A DNA stretch of 64,000 nt from Nitrococcus mobilis Nb-231 (GCF_000153205.1 NZ_CH672427.1:540623-604622); one strand, 5' to 3'; positions 28,237 through 36,610 are shown, counted from the first letter of the stretch. Program-made: numbers and translations. The notes: generated from the sequence alone by a model not told the origin.

Positions 28237-29331
28237 TCAGAGCGTCTCCATCAGCCGAATCGCCATACGCACCGCATCCTCATACCGCGGTTCGGTCTTT
28301 GTCGCCTGCTCGGGGTAGTCGTCAAAGCACTCGTCGAATAAGGGCCGGTCGCGGTCAGGGAAGGCCGCTTTCCTGAGCCGCTCGTTGGATTCGAGGAAAT
28401 GCCCGTAGAAGGCCTGCGCCTGCGCGCGCGACACACCCGTCGGCCGGCCTTTACACAGCAGACTGACGCGGTGGGCAATCTTCTGGCGCAACGCATCCGA
28501 GCCGCCCTTCGCCGTATGCGGCAGTTGCTTGTTGACCTCCAATAGAAAGTCCACCCCCTCCTGACTCAATGATTCATTCTCGGATTCAGGGATCTCCTTA
28601 CCAGCGAGCACGATTCCGCCCGCAGCCGCAAAATCCTGGACCAGGTCACCATGGGCCCACTCCGCTCGATCGAAGAGCCGAACAGCAACCGCCCCGGCGC
28701 CAAACACCTCCGCCCACTGCCGATAGATTGCCTCGTAATCGAAGTAGTACGGCAGCGGCCCCGCCTTGATCGCATCGAAGACGCCGGGCTTTGGGTTTCC
28801 CGATTTCACCTTGGTCGAGTACAGACTCATCGCGACACGGTCCTGCCGCCGCAGATAGAGCACCACTTGAAACTCAACGACCCAGTGCGCCAGAAAATCC
28901 TTCAGCGCTGCAATCTCATCAATGTGGCGCAAGCGGCTTTGAAAATGCTCGGAGGAGATAACCAGAATCTCGCGCTCCGCCAATGCCTCGAACTCCCAAC
29001 CGAGGCTATTGATCAGAGCGGCTCGGTAGCCGGCTTGATCCTCCGCCGAGCGGATATTCAGAAATCGGCCTAAATCCAGCTTCCACGCCGCGCGGCACAC
29101 CGAGGCGGCAAATCCCCACTGGCTCCCACCGCTTTCGCCACCGCCGCAAGTGGGGTAAAGCACCCCCTCAGCCGCTAGCGCATCACGGTTCGACACCAAA
29201 AACCGTTGGATCGTCGACGTCCCGGTCTTCTCCGTGCCGATGTGTAGAATGCAGCGTTTGAAGCGGGCGCGCTTCTTTCGGGCCAAATAGCTGAGCACCG
29301 TCTTGGACTTAGTAAGCATCGTAGCCCGCAT
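28237..29331 (-). CDS. Sulfotransferase-like protein
   Basis: A 364-aa product with a 5'-phosphosulfate-binding-type loop near residue 30 (ILHIGTEKTGTSTIQRFLVS), which fits sulfotransferases and related polysaccharide modifiers. A second PAPS-type region is seen around VVLYLRRQDRVAMSLYSTKV, where the Arg and Ser correspond to the 3'-phosphate motif. A role in sulfating the capsule is inferred from family and location. Its start is three bases from the stop of the upstream GT2 gene, so the two are an operon. Confidence 0.75.
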   Translation of the reverse strand: MRATMLTKSKTVLSYLARKKRARFKRCILHIGTEKTGTSTIQRFLVSNRDALAAEGVLYPTCGGGESGGSQWGFAASVCRAAWKLDLGRFLNIRSAEDQAGYRAALINSLGWEFEALAEREILVISSEHFQSRLRHIDEIAALKDFLAHWVVEFQVVLYLRRQDRVAMSLYSTKVKSGNPKPGVFDAIKAGPLPYYFDYEAIYRQWAEVFGAGAVAVRLFDRAEWAHGDLVQDFAAAGGIVLAGKEIPESENESLSQEGVDFLLEVNKQLPHTAKGGSDALRQKIAHRVSLLCKGRPTGVSRAQAQAFYGHFLESNERLRKAAFPDRDRPLFDECFDDYPEQATKTEPRYEDAVRMAIRLMETL

Positions 29332-29333
29332 CG

Positions 29334-30635
29334 TTACAACAGCCTGCAGCGGTCGACCAAGAACGCGAGCCGGCGATTATCCATCGAGGTCTTCGTGTGT
29401 CTTGAAGGCACAAACCAACCGTCGGTACCGATTCGAAAGATCATCCGCGCACCCTCCTGTGCCGCGTTCACCGGCAGGCGAATCTCGAACTCCGCCTTCT
29501 CCGGCACCTCCTGAATTCTCGGCGCCTCCCCGGGCGAGATAATCGTAAGCCGCAACGGTCGCTTGGCAGGCGAGGCATGCCGACAGTACAGAATGACAGC
29601 GCGGACTGAATGGTCGGACTGCTGAAAACGAACATCCAGACGCGGCCCGGCCCACCCGTCTGGATGCACGTCGACCATCACGTCGCGAGCCGCCAGCGCA
29701 AGCCGCCGGTCGGAGCGAACTCGCTCCAATAACACCGCATGCTGATCGGCGGCTACATAGGTTTTTGCAAGCTGTGCCAACCGCCGCAGCTCGGCAGCCA
29801 GATCGAGCGGCGCAGCATGGAAAGGATGCGCGGCCAATACTTCCTCGAAGTGCGTGAGCATCCAATGCACCGGCGCCGTACCAAAATGGCGCGCGGTCAC
29901 CGCCAACCCCTCTAACGCAACCCGCTCACGCAAGCGCCGGGTAATGCACTGCTCATGCAGGCGTGAATAGGCCTGCACCTTGCGAATAAAACCGATCCGC
30001 CCTGGAAAGCGCTTGAACAGGCGCAGCCACAGATCGAAGTCAAAGGATGCCTCGAGGCGGGTGTCGAGCCCGCCCAGCTCCTCGAACACTTCGCGGCGAA
30101 AGAACGCCGTTGGCTGACAGATAAAGCAGCCATCAACAAATGCGTCAATACCCCCCGCCGGCGGCAGGCTCGGATAATTACCAACCACCTTGCCCACGCC
30201 GTTAATATGCCGGCCGTGGCCATACACCATCACCTGGTCAGGGTACTTCTGCAGATACCGAAGCGCACGCCTGATGGCGCCGCGCGCGTAGACGTCATCC
30301 GAGTTCAGCCACCCGATGATCTTGCCGCGGGCCAACCCCACCGCGCGGTTGATCGCCTCAGCCGGCCCACCATCCGGAGCCGAGTACCAGCGTAGGCGGC
30401 CTGGGAACGCCTGCGTGAGATCCGCAAGAACACCCAAACTACCGTCCGTAGAACCTCCATCCACGACCACCAGTTCGGTACCGTTTCCACTTTGCTTCAA
30501 TACACTGCACGCAGCTTCTTGAAGATACGCCGCTTGATTGAAAGACGGCATGACCACCGACGAGTGACAACAGTGAGGGAGTGACGAGTGACGAAATACC
30601 TGCCACCTGTCACCTGTCACCCCGTCACCTGTCAC
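29334..30635 (-). CDS. Glycosyltransferase family 2, start inside a heptamer repeat region
   Basis: A GT-A glycosyltransferase. SVVMPSFNQAAYLQEAA begins the fold, then VVVDGGSTDGS, the DxD-type NSDDVY, and FDFDLWLRLFKR. A second C-terminal domain of about 170 residues is unrecognised. The first possible GTG (30635) is generated by the GGTGACA repeat, and the first 26 residues derive from repeat sequence. The functional start could instead be GTG-GTC-ATG at 30557-30549, which has no good Shine-Dalgarno. TGA occurs every 21 bases in every minus-strand frame of the array, so translation cannot start upstream of it. Confidence 0.82.
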   Translation of the reverse strand: MTGDGVTGDRWQVFRHSSLPHCCHSSVVMPSFNQAAYLQEAACSVLKQSGNGTELVVVDGGSTDGSLGVLADLTQAFPGRLRWYSAPDGGPAEAINRAVGLARGKIIGWLNSDDVYARGAIRRALRYLQKYPDQVMVYGHGRHINGVGKVVGNYPSLPPAGGIDAFVDGCFICQPTAFFRREVFEELGGLDTRLEASFDFDLWLRLFKRFPGRIGFIRKVQAYSRLHEQCITRRLRERVALEGLAVTARHFGTAPVHWMLTHFEEVLAAHPFHAAPLDLAAELRRLAQLAKTYVAADQHAVLLERVRSDRRLALAARDVMVDVHPDGWAGPRLDVRFQQSDHSVRAVILYCRHASPAKRPLRLTIISPGEAPRIQEVPEKAEFEIRLPVNAAQEGARMIFRIGTDGWFVPSRHTKTSMDNRRLAFLVDRCRLL

Positions 30636-30805
30636 CTGTCACCTGTCACCTGTCACCTGTCACCTGTCACCTGTCACCTGTCACCTGTCACCTGTCACCT
30701 GTCACCTGTCACCTGTCACCTGTCACCTGTCACCTGTCACCTGTCACCTGTCACCTGTCACCTGTCACCTGTCACCTGTCACCTGTCACCTGTCACCTGT
30801 CACCC
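30605..30805. repeat. Heptamer tandem array (CACCTGT)n, about 26 perfect copies
   Basis: From 30624 to 30804 the 7-bp unit is repeated without interruption about 26 times, preceded by two more units and a variant. The plus strand has no stop in any frame, giving spurious SPVTCHL-repeat frames. The minus strand has a TGA in every frame. It lies immediately upstream of the GT2 gene on the minus strand. Shorter members of the same family occur at 53927-54041, 54424-54500 and 59246-59318. Confidence 0.97.
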
Positions 30806-30877
30806 AGAGCCTTCTTCACTCGGACCCTAGCGTAAATTGCCATCGCCATCCGTTGCCAACGTCTCACTTCCCGGTGC

Positions 30878-31099
30878 TCATGCCGTCGTCCTCGTCGTTT
30901 TTGTCCCTGTCTCGCGAGCGCCAGGTGCGCTGCTCGACGGAACCGGCGAGGCCGGAGACTCGTTCCCGCGCACGGGAGCCAGCACCTTGGCTCGGGCGAG
31001 GATATTCCGGGCTGCGTTTCCATCCCGATCGTGCGACTCACCACAGTCAGCACAAATCCACGCCCTTACAACGAGCTGCCTTAGCCGCTTGTGGATCAT
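30878..31099 (-). pseudogene. C-terminal remnant of a third, different TnpB
   Basis: The frame holds RAWICADCGESHDRDGNAARN, the zinc-finger second half and final RuvC Asp of a TnpB, followed by a typical C-terminal tail. The N-terminal 300 residues are absent. The sequence is clearly from another TnpB subgroup than the two intact copies. It abuts the end of the PIN-domain gene. Confidence 0.75.
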
Positions 31100-31527
31100 C
31101 TTTGTTCGAGTCCCGTCATCCCCAGCGTGCAGGCAGCGCTGACGAGCCGAACATCGAAGGCGGCTAGCTGAAAGTTGTCGGGCGCCTGCCGCCAGACCCT
31201 TTCAGCGGCGGCTAGGTGTACGCTGTCGAAGCCGCGCAGTCTAAAACCTTCAGCGAGTTTACCGGCGCGCCGAACCAGTGGCTCGTCGATAAACAGAACT
31301 TGTAGCGCATTCCAGTCTGCCTCAAAGCAATCCTTTTGATGAGTCCACTCAGCGTCCGTCAGACGCTGCATACGTACCGCCTGCGCGAAGGCGGCGCACA
31401 TTTCGGCATAAGTGATGACATGCGTGCAGACTGCGACAGCTGCGTCGACGAGCTGTCGAGTGGCTTTCGAACCTTCTTCTTCCAGATAGAGTTTCAAAAA
31501 GGCGGAGGTGTCGAGGTAAACGATCAT
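31096..31527 (-). CDS. PIN-domain toxin (VapC-like)
   Basis: A 143-aa PIN RNase. The acidic residues expected are Asp6 (VYLDTSAFLK), Glu42 (TYAEMCAAF), Asp101 (GFDSVHLAAA) and Asp125 (AAFDVRLVSA). It starts in a four-base ATGA overlap with the antitoxin stop, as in toxin-antitoxin operons. The C-terminal ten residues run into the boundary with the TnpB remnant and may not be native. Confidence 0.88.
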   Translation of the reverse strand: MIVYLDTSAFLKLYLEEEGSKATRQLVDAAVAVCTHVITYAEMCAAFAQAVRMQRLTDAEWTHQKDCFEADWNALQVLFIDEPLVRRAGKLAEGFRLRGFDSVHLAAAERVWRQAPDNFQLAAFDVRLVSAACTLGMTGLEQR

Positions 31528-31805
31528 TCACCGCGTACCCAATTGACGACTTCCTCCGTGGTGCCTGCCGGTACAGACGCCGGCTGGTCGGCCCCTCGGA
31601 CTTTTTGCCCGTTGCCGGGCCGAATCCCGGGCAAAGCCATCAATCGAGCCAGCGCCTCATCGTCCGTCGGGCGCGTTGCGGGGCGCGGGGGCAACAGCCG
31701 CGCGACTGGGCGTCCGCGTGAAGCGATTGTAATCTCCTCTCCGGCCTGCGTCCGCCGCAGGTATTCGGACAAGCGGTTCTTCAATTCCCGAACTGATACT
31801 TCCAC
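31524..31805 (-). CDS. Phd/YefM-family antitoxin
   Basis: A 93-aa antitoxin for the adjacent PIN toxin. The N-terminal DNA-binding fold reads VSVRELKNRLSEYLRRTQAG, then EITIASRGRPVARL, followed by a disordered toxin-binding tail. The GTG start at 31805 is chosen because AGGAG lies eight bases upstream and the Phd fold begins exactly there. The operon is divergent from hicA. Confidence 0.88.
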   Translation of the reverse strand: MEVSVRELKNRLSEYLRRTQAGEEITIASRGRPVARLLPPRPATRPTDDEALARLMALPGIRPGNGQKVRGADQPASVPAGTTEEVVNWVRGE

Positions 31806-31917
31806 CGATAGCTCCTGTAGCCACTTATTGAAGCAATGTAGCCACGAACAGCAGGGCAATCAAGAAGTTCGCCTTCCAAGCCACTTCTATCCTCTAGTAC
31901 CGAGTACCTTGCTCAGT

Positions 31918-31937
31918 GATACCACATACAATATCAT
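31918..31937. promoter_or_regulatory. AT-rich promoter region with TGATA-N10-TATCA inverted repeat
   Basis: Upstream of hicA an AT-rich segment (31905-31950) contains an inverted repeat TGATA (31918-31922) and TATCA (31933-31937). HicB-type antitoxins bind such operators to autoregulate. Its use as operator here is inference; the divergent Phd/PIN operon starts 113 bases away. Confidence 0.35.
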
Positions 31938-31955
31938 TTTATTATAAGTAGGGCT

Positions 31956-32183
31956 GTGAAGACGGTCGAACGGATGCGCGCCAATCCAAGAGATTGGCGA
32001 ATGGAGTCATTGGAGGCGGTAGCGAGTCATTATGGCATTCGGGTCCGCAAGACTGGCGGCAGCCACTTCGTGTTCCTCCATCCGGATTCCGACGTGGCCG
32101 TCACCGTTCCATTCAAACGTCCGATTAAGCCCGTATACATTTCCCAGTTTCTCGCCCTGATAGGGGACCTCGGTGAGGAGTGA
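31956..32183 (+). CDS. hicA: HicA mRNA-interferase toxin
   Basis: A 75-aa protein with the HicA dsRBD-like fold. The catalytic His is in KTGGSHFVFLHP (His37), followed by VTVPFKRPIKPVYISQFLAL, the typical C-terminal strand-helix. It starts with GTG (VKTVERMRAN); an ATG seven codons in is an alternative. The gene is complete and ends GAG GAG TGA. The GAGGAG in its last codons would be the natural Shine-Dalgarno for hicB, but a transposon now separates the two. Confidence 0.9.
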   Translation: MKTVERMRANPRDWRMESLEAVASHYGIRVRKTGGSHFVFLHPDSDVAVTVPFKRPIKPVYISQFLALIGDLGEE

Positions 32184-32281
32184 TCTTGACATCCTCCCCG
32201 CCCTAAAGGACGGGGATTCCCAAGCCAGAGGCACTTGAGATGGTTCGCACTTCGCAGACAGTTGCCGAAAAGAGCCTAAGC
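32169..32281 (-). ncRNA. Inferred omegaRNA 3' part: right end plus guide, copy 2
   Basis: Mirror arrangement of copy 1. The right-end hairpin (32190-32220 on the minus strand) ends at GATGTCAAG (boundary at 32185), and the flank that would serve as guide starts ATCACTCCTCACCGAG. This is the complement of the hicA 3' end. Inferred from element architecture. Confidence 0.35.
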
Positions 32282-33483
32282 TCAGTGCGGGCTTACACCG
32301 TCTCCATGCGCTGTAGCCGTGTGCCCCACGGCCAAAATGTTGCGCGCTGCGTTCTCGTCCCGGTCATGGGAGGCGCCGCATTCGCACGTCCATTGCCGGA
32401 CGGACAATGGCATCGAGGATTGCAAGCAGCCGCACGCCGAGCACAGCTTGCTGCTCGGAAACCATCGGTCGATCTTGACCACGGTCTTGTCGTGCATTGC
32501 CGCTTTGGCTTCGATGGCCCGAATAGCGCTACCGATAGCGGCATCACTCAGGCTGCGGGCAAGGCTGTGGTTTTTGACCATGCCGCGCAGGTTCAGGTCT
32601 TCGACTGCGATCGTGTCGAAACGGGTAACAAGGCTCCACGCCAGCTTGTTGATGGTGTCCTTGCGAAAATTGGTAACTTTCTCGTGCAGGCGCGCGAGCT
32701 TTCTCTTACAGCGCCACCGTCGGTTGCTGCCTTTTTGCTTACGCGCCAAGTCTTTCTGAATGCGCGCCATGCGGCGTCGATAGCGGTTCAGGTACTTCGG
32801 GTTGGCGACGCGATCTCCATTAGAGAGCGTAGCAAGCCGGCTGATGCCGAAATCGACACCGACGGATTCCCCTGTTTGCGGCAACGGCGCGGGCTGCACG
32901 TCCACCACGAGCGAGACGAAGTACCGACCCGAGGGCATGCGAATCAGGGTAGCGCTCGTAGGGTTCACCGGAACGTGTTTAGACCACTTCACCTTAAGCC
33001 GGCCCAATTTGGCAATTATCAGGCGCTGATTGCCGACCTCGAACTTAAAAGCCGAGCGCGTGTATTCCGCCGTCTGCCGACCCTCTTTCTTTTTGAACGA
33101 TGGGTAGCCCGCTCGCTTATCGAAAAAGTTGCGGAACGCGGTTTGCAGGTGCCGCAGCGCTTGCTGCGTCGGAACGCTGGAGACTTCATTCAACCAAAGG
33201 TAATCGGGGTCACGCTTGAGTCTACTCAGGCCAGCGCTGGACTGGTTGTAGTTCATGCGATCGCCACGCTGGAACGCCGCTGTGCGCTCAGCAAGGAAAC
33301 GGTTGTACACAAACCGCGCACAGCCGAACGTTCGCGCAAGGATTCGTTCTTGCTCAGACGTTGGATAGCAGCGAAAACTCCAGCGCAATTTCATGCTTAC
33401 ATTTTAATACACTTTCTTGTAAGCAACGGGAGGCGCGCTTTCCTCCCCGGCCTAAACGCCGGGGTTTCCAGCGCGAATATTCG
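32185..33483 (-). mobile_element. TnpB-only element, copy 2 (1,299 bp), inserted between hicA and hicB
   Basis: Exactly the same length as copy 1. In its own orientation it begins after CTCAT (the complement of the hicB start ATGAG at 33484-33488) and ends at GATGTCAAG next to the hicA stop. The left and right ends match copy 1 (GCGCTGGAAACCCCGG...GGAGGAAAGCGCGCCTCC; GGGAATCCCCGTCC...). Deleting it in silico joins hicA TGA, one T, and hicB ATG. No tnpA is present. Confidence 0.92.
32282..33394 (-). CDS. tnpB: TnpB RNA-guided nuclease, copy 2
   Basis: 370 aa and collinear with copy 1 along its whole length, but with many substitutions, so the two insertions are not recent twins. RuvC residues are intact: Asp in GVDFGISRLA, Glu in AVEDLNLRG, Asp in HDRDENAARN. 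The zinc finger CSACG...CECG is present. It starts with ATG at 33394. By the family's known mechanism its guide would match the uninterrupted hicAB junction. Confidence 0.95.
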   Translation of the reverse strand: MKLRWSFRCYPTSEQERILARTFGCARFVYNRFLAERTAAFQRGDRMNYNQSSAGLSRLKRDPDYLWLNEVSSVPTQQALRHLQTAFRNFFDKRAGYPSFKKKEGRQTAEYTRSAFKFEVGNQRLIIAKLGRLKVKWSKHVPVNPTSATLIRMPSGRYFVSLVVDVQPAPLPQTGESVGVDFGISRLATLSNGDRVANPKYLNRYRRRMARIQKDLARKQKGSNRRWRCKRKLARLHEKVTNFRKDTINKLAWSLVTRFDTIAVEDLNLRGMVKNHSLARSLSDAAIGSAIRAIEAKAAMHDKTVVKIDRWFPSSKLCSACGCLQSSMPLSVRQWTCECGASHDRDENAARNILAVGHTATAHGDGVSPH

Positions 33484-33843
33484 ATGAGTAGGCTGTTCGA
33501 TTATCCATTTGAGATGCGTCCGCTTTCCGAGGAAGAGGGAGGCGGCTGGCTGATTTCGTTCCCCGACCTTCCGGGCTGTGCGTCCGACGGTGAAACACCG
33601 GAGGAAGCGATTATCAACGGGCGCGATGCGCTCGAAGCGTGGATTGCGGCCATGAAGGAGTCGGGGCGGGAAATCCCGAAGCCGGACGGGGCGCCGAGCG
33701 GTAAATTCATCGTCCGCGTTCCGCGAAGCATTCACGCTCGTTTATCGGCTCGTGCCAGACAGGAAGGCGTGAGTATGAATTCCCTAGTATCCGCGTTCCT
33801 AGCTGAAAGCCTGGGGCGCCGGGAAGGACGAGGCGAGCGCTAA
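33484..33843 (+). CDS. hicB: HicB antitoxin, separated from hicA
   Basis: A 119-aa protein. The partial RNase H fold that binds HicA is visible (GGGWLISFPDLPGCASDGET, then PEEAIINGRDALEAWI). A ribbon-helix-helix C-terminus follows (FIVRVPRSIHARLSARAR, then EGVSMNSLVSAFLAES). It starts with ATGAGTAGG. The bases now upstream (CGCGAATATTCG, from the transposon left end) contain no Shine-Dalgarno. Its stop overlaps the convergent gmm stop region by four bases. Confidence 0.92.
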   Translation: MSRLFDYPFEMRPLSEEEGGGWLISFPDLPGCASDGETPEEAIINGRDALEAWIAAMKESGREIPKPDGAPSGKFIVRVPRSIHARLSARARQEGVSMNSLVSAFLAESLGRREGRGER

Positions 33844-34391
33844 ATATCCGAGACGCTCAGAGCGGAACCATACGCTTGTGCGGCATCCCATTTGCCGCAT
33901 CCTCGCCGGACGCCGCGCAAGCTTTGCAGATAGGCGCGACTATTTGAATGCACGCGCTCGTCGGCGAGCAGCTCCGCCTGCGGCCACCAACGGTAATCGC
34001 GGTGCTGATCGGTCGGTAACTCGCTCAGATCGGGATCGAGCTTCAGGTGATAGGCAAGCACCACGTAATGCGTATCCAGCCCATCGCCGAATACGCTGTC
34101 GTCGTAGAAATGCTCATGCACCCCAAGCGCGGCGGCCGTATCCCGCTGCAACTCGACCCCGAGCTCGACGTTCGTCAACCGTGCGAACGCAGCATTCAAG
34201 GACTCATTTTTCAGTATTCGACCGCCCGACACGAACCAGTCACCCTGCGCCGGTCGATTGTTCCGCAGCCCGAGCAGAATCTCGCCGTGCCGATTCTCGA
34301 CCACCAGATCGATCGACACCAGCGGGGTCGATGCGACAACCGTGCGGAAGATCTCCCCATGAAGTTGCACTGCGCCCCCTGAAGCGGTCAT
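33840..34391 (-). CDS. gmm: GDP-mannose mannosyl hydrolase (Nudix)
   Basis: Gmm/NudD hydrolyses GDP-mannose or GDP-fucose and usually sits beside gmd-fcl. [20 protein letters not shown] is followed by [15 protein letters not shown] and the shortened Nudix box [23 protein letters not shown], which lacks the canonical first Glu as in known Gmm enzymes. The start [15 protein letters not shown] at 34391 gives 183 aa. The last 20 residues are beyond the usual end. It overlaps the extended 3' end of fcl by 152 bases. Confidence 0.85.
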   Translation of the reverse strand: MTASGGAVQLHGEIFRTVVASTPLVSIDLVVENRHGEILLGLRNNRPAQGDWFVSGGRILKNESLNAAFARLTNVELGVELQRDTAAALGVHEHFYDDSVFGDGLDTHYVVLAYHLKLDPDLSELPTDQHRDYRWWPQAELLADERVHSNSRAYLQSLRGVRRGCGKWDAAQAYGSALSVSDI

Positions 34392-35346
34392 GGTTTTCCA
34401 CAAACCAGCGATAGGCATCCCGCAACCCGTCCTCCAGCCCAATCGAGGCTTGCCAGCCCAGAGAGCTCAGTCGCGTCACGTCCAACAGCTTGCGCGGCGT
34501 GCCATCCAGTTTGGTGGCGTCGAACACCAATCGTCCATTGAAACCGGTCACGCTCGCAACGGTTTCGGCGAGTTCACGGATGGTGCAATCGGTGCCGGTG
34601 CCGACGTTAATATGCGAGCGCATCGGCTGCGTGTGGGCCTGATAGACAGCCTCGTCCAGCTCCATTACATGCACGCTGGCCGCCGCCATATCGTCCACAT
34701 GCAGAAACTCTCGCCGCGGCGTTCCGCTGCCCCAGATCGCGACCTCCTCCGCCTGCACCTGCACAGCCTCGTGAAAGCGGCGCAAAAGTGCCGGAATTAC
34801 ATGGCTGTTCTCGGGGTGAAAGTTGTCGTTCGGACCATAGAGATTCGTCGGCATGACACTGCGGTAATCGCGGCCATACTGTCGGCTATAGCTCTCGCAG
34901 AGCTTGATGCCGGCGATCTTGGCAAGCGCATACGGCTCGTTGGTCGGCTCCAGCACGCCGGTAAGCAGTGCCGCCTCCTTCATCGGCTGCTCGGTGAGCT
35001 TCGGATAGATGCAGGATGAGCCGAGGAACAGCAGCTTTTGTACGCCGGTGACATGCGCGGCATGAACCACATTGGCCTCGATCATCAGATTCTCGTAGAT
35101 GAACTCGGCCGGATAGATATTGTTCGCATGGATTCCGCCCACTTTGGCGGCGGCGAGATACATTTGATCGATGGCATGCACGCCGAAGAACCGCTGGACA
35201 TCGGCCTGCGAGCGCAGATCCACCTCGTCCCGACCCGCCGTGAGAATATTGTTATAGCCAAGCGCCCGTAACCGACGAACGATGGCAGAGCCCACCATCC
35301 CGCCATGGCCGGCGACCAGAACGACATCATCAAGCTTGCGGACCAT
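34240..35346 (-). CDS. fcl: GDP-L-fucose synthase, with abnormal 3' extension
   Basis: Converts GDP-4-keto-6-deoxymannose to GDP-L-fucose. The NADP loop [14 protein letters not shown] is present, as is the catalytic Tyr/Lys in [19 protein letters not shown] and [14 protein letters not shown] are typical. Homology ends at about residue 325 ([15 protein letters not shown]), the usual length. A further 45 residues are Arg/Ser/Gly-rich and lie antiphase over gmm. The normal stop near 34380 appears lost, perhaps by a small indel. It starts two bases after the gmd stop. Confidence 0.88.
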   Translation of the reverse strand: MVRKLDDVVLVAGHGGMVGSAIVRRLRALGYNNILTAGRDEVDLRSQADVQRFFGVHAIDQMYLAAAKVGGIHANNIYPAEFIYENLMIEANVVHAAHVTGVQKLLFLGSSCIYPKLTEQPMKEAALLTGVLEPTNEPYALAKIAGIKLCESYSRQYGRDYRSVMPTNLYGPNDNFHPENSHVIPALLRRFHEAVQVQAEEVAIWGSGTPRREFLHVDDMAAASVHVMELDEAVYQAHTQPMRSHINVGTGTDCTIRELAETVASVTGFNGRLVFDATKLDGTPRKLLDVTRLSSLGWQASIGLEDGLRDAYRWFVENHDRFRGRSATSWGDLPHGCRIDPAGVDRSGGRESARRDSARAAEQSTGAG

Positions 35347-35348
35347 GT

Positions 35349-36470
35349 TCAGTTCTCCACCGCAATCGGCAATTTAAAACCATGCTCCTTCAGCAGCGCG
35401 TGACGCTTTGCTTCGTGCAAATCGGCCGCCACCATCTCCACGCATAGCTCCTGCACAGTGATCTCCGGCTCCCAGCCCAGCTTCTGCTTCGCCTTGGTCG
35501 GATCGCCCAACAGCGTTTCTACTTCCGCCGGCCGGAAGTAACGTAGATCCACCCGAACGATCACATCCCCAACCTTCAGCGCCGGTGCATTGTCGCCGAC
35601 GATACCGGCAACGATGGCCCGCTCATTTACGCCTTCGCCTTCAAACAGTAGCGTGATACCCAGCTCCGCCGCCGCCATACGGATAAAATCCCGTACCGAG
35701 TGCTGAATACCGGTGGCAATGACAAAATCGTCCGGCTGCTCCTGCTGCAACATCAGCCACTGGGCATACGCGTAGTCTTTGGCATGCCCCCAATCGCGCT
35801 GCGCATCCATATTGCCGATAAAAAGACAGCTCTCCAGCCCCTGGGCGATGTTCGCCAATCCACGCGTAATCTTTCGTGTCACGAACGTCTCGCCGCGCCG
35901 AGGTGACTCGTGGTTGAACAAGATCCCGTTGCAGGCATACATCCCGTAGGCCTCACGGTAGTTCACAGTAATCCAGTAGGCGTAGAGCTTGGCAATCGCA
36001 TAAGGGCTCCGGGGATGAAACGGCGTGGTTTCCGTCTGCGGCGTCTCTTGCGCCAGGCCATACAGCTCTGAGGTTGATGCCTGGTAGAAACGTGTTGACT
36101 TATCGAGGCCGAGCAAGCGAATCGCCTCGAGCAAGCGCAGCGTACCAATCGCATCAACGTCAGCCGTGTACTCCGGCGCCTCGAAGCTAACCGCCACGTG
36201 ACTTTGCGCGCCCAAGTTGTACACCTCGTCCGGCTGCACCTGCTGCAGGATACGGGTGAGATTGGAAGAATCGGCCAGGTCCCCATAGTGCAAGATGAAG
36301 CGCTGCTCTTCGACGTGCGGGTCCTGATAGATGTGATCCACCCGCTGAGTATTGAACAGCGAGGTACGGCGCTTGATGCCATGCACCTCATAACCTTTCT
36401 CAAGAAGAAGCTCGGCCAGATACGAACCATCCTGCCCAGTGACGCCGGTAACTAACGCCTTTTTTAACAT
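35349..36470 (-). CDS. gmd: GDP-mannose 4,6-dehydratase
   Basis: First step from GDP-mannose toward GDP-fucose, colitose or perosamine. NADP-binding [18 protein letters not shown] is at residue 9. Catalytic STSELYG and the Y-x3-K in [12 protein letters not shown] are present. [19 protein letters not shown] is the diagnostic Gmd block. At 373 aa it is full length with the start at MLKKALVTG. With fcl and gmm it forms a complete GDP-fucose module. Confidence 0.95.
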   Translation of the reverse strand: MLKKALVTGVTGQDGSYLAELLLEKGYEVHGIKRRTSLFNTQRVDHIYQDPHVEEQRFILHYGDLADSSNLTRILQQVQPDEVYNLGAQSHVAVSFEAPEYTADVDAIGTLRLLEAIRLLGLDKSTRFYQASTSELYGLAQETPQTETTPFHPRSPYAIAKLYAYWITVNYREAYGMYACNGILFNHESPRRGETFVTRKITRGLANIAQGLESCLFIGNMDAQRDWGHAKDYAYAQWLMLQQEQPDDFVIATGIQHSVRDFIRMAAAELGITLLFEGEGVNERAIVAGIVGDNAPALKVGDVIVRVDLRYFRPAEVETLLGDPTKAKQKLGWEPEITVQELCVEMVAADLHEAKRHALLKEHGFKLPIAVEN

Positions 36471-36610
36471 CCAAAGTCCACCCTCGCCTGGAATGAGGCA
36501 ACTCACCAATGCCACGCGAAGTCGCACGGCGCATCTAAACTTTTTTCAAGCACATGGCATCAAAATCCGAATGATGCTTGGAATTATCGCACGCGAACTG
36601 AAGACTGGAG

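Noticed and set aside
30605-30805. CRISPR array
   Set aside because: The unit is 7 bp with no spacers; it is a simple tandem array.
30581-30835. Plus-strand reading frames encoding SPVTCHL repeats
   Set aside because: The heptamer has no stop on that strand in any frame, so the open frames are automatic; no start context or homology.
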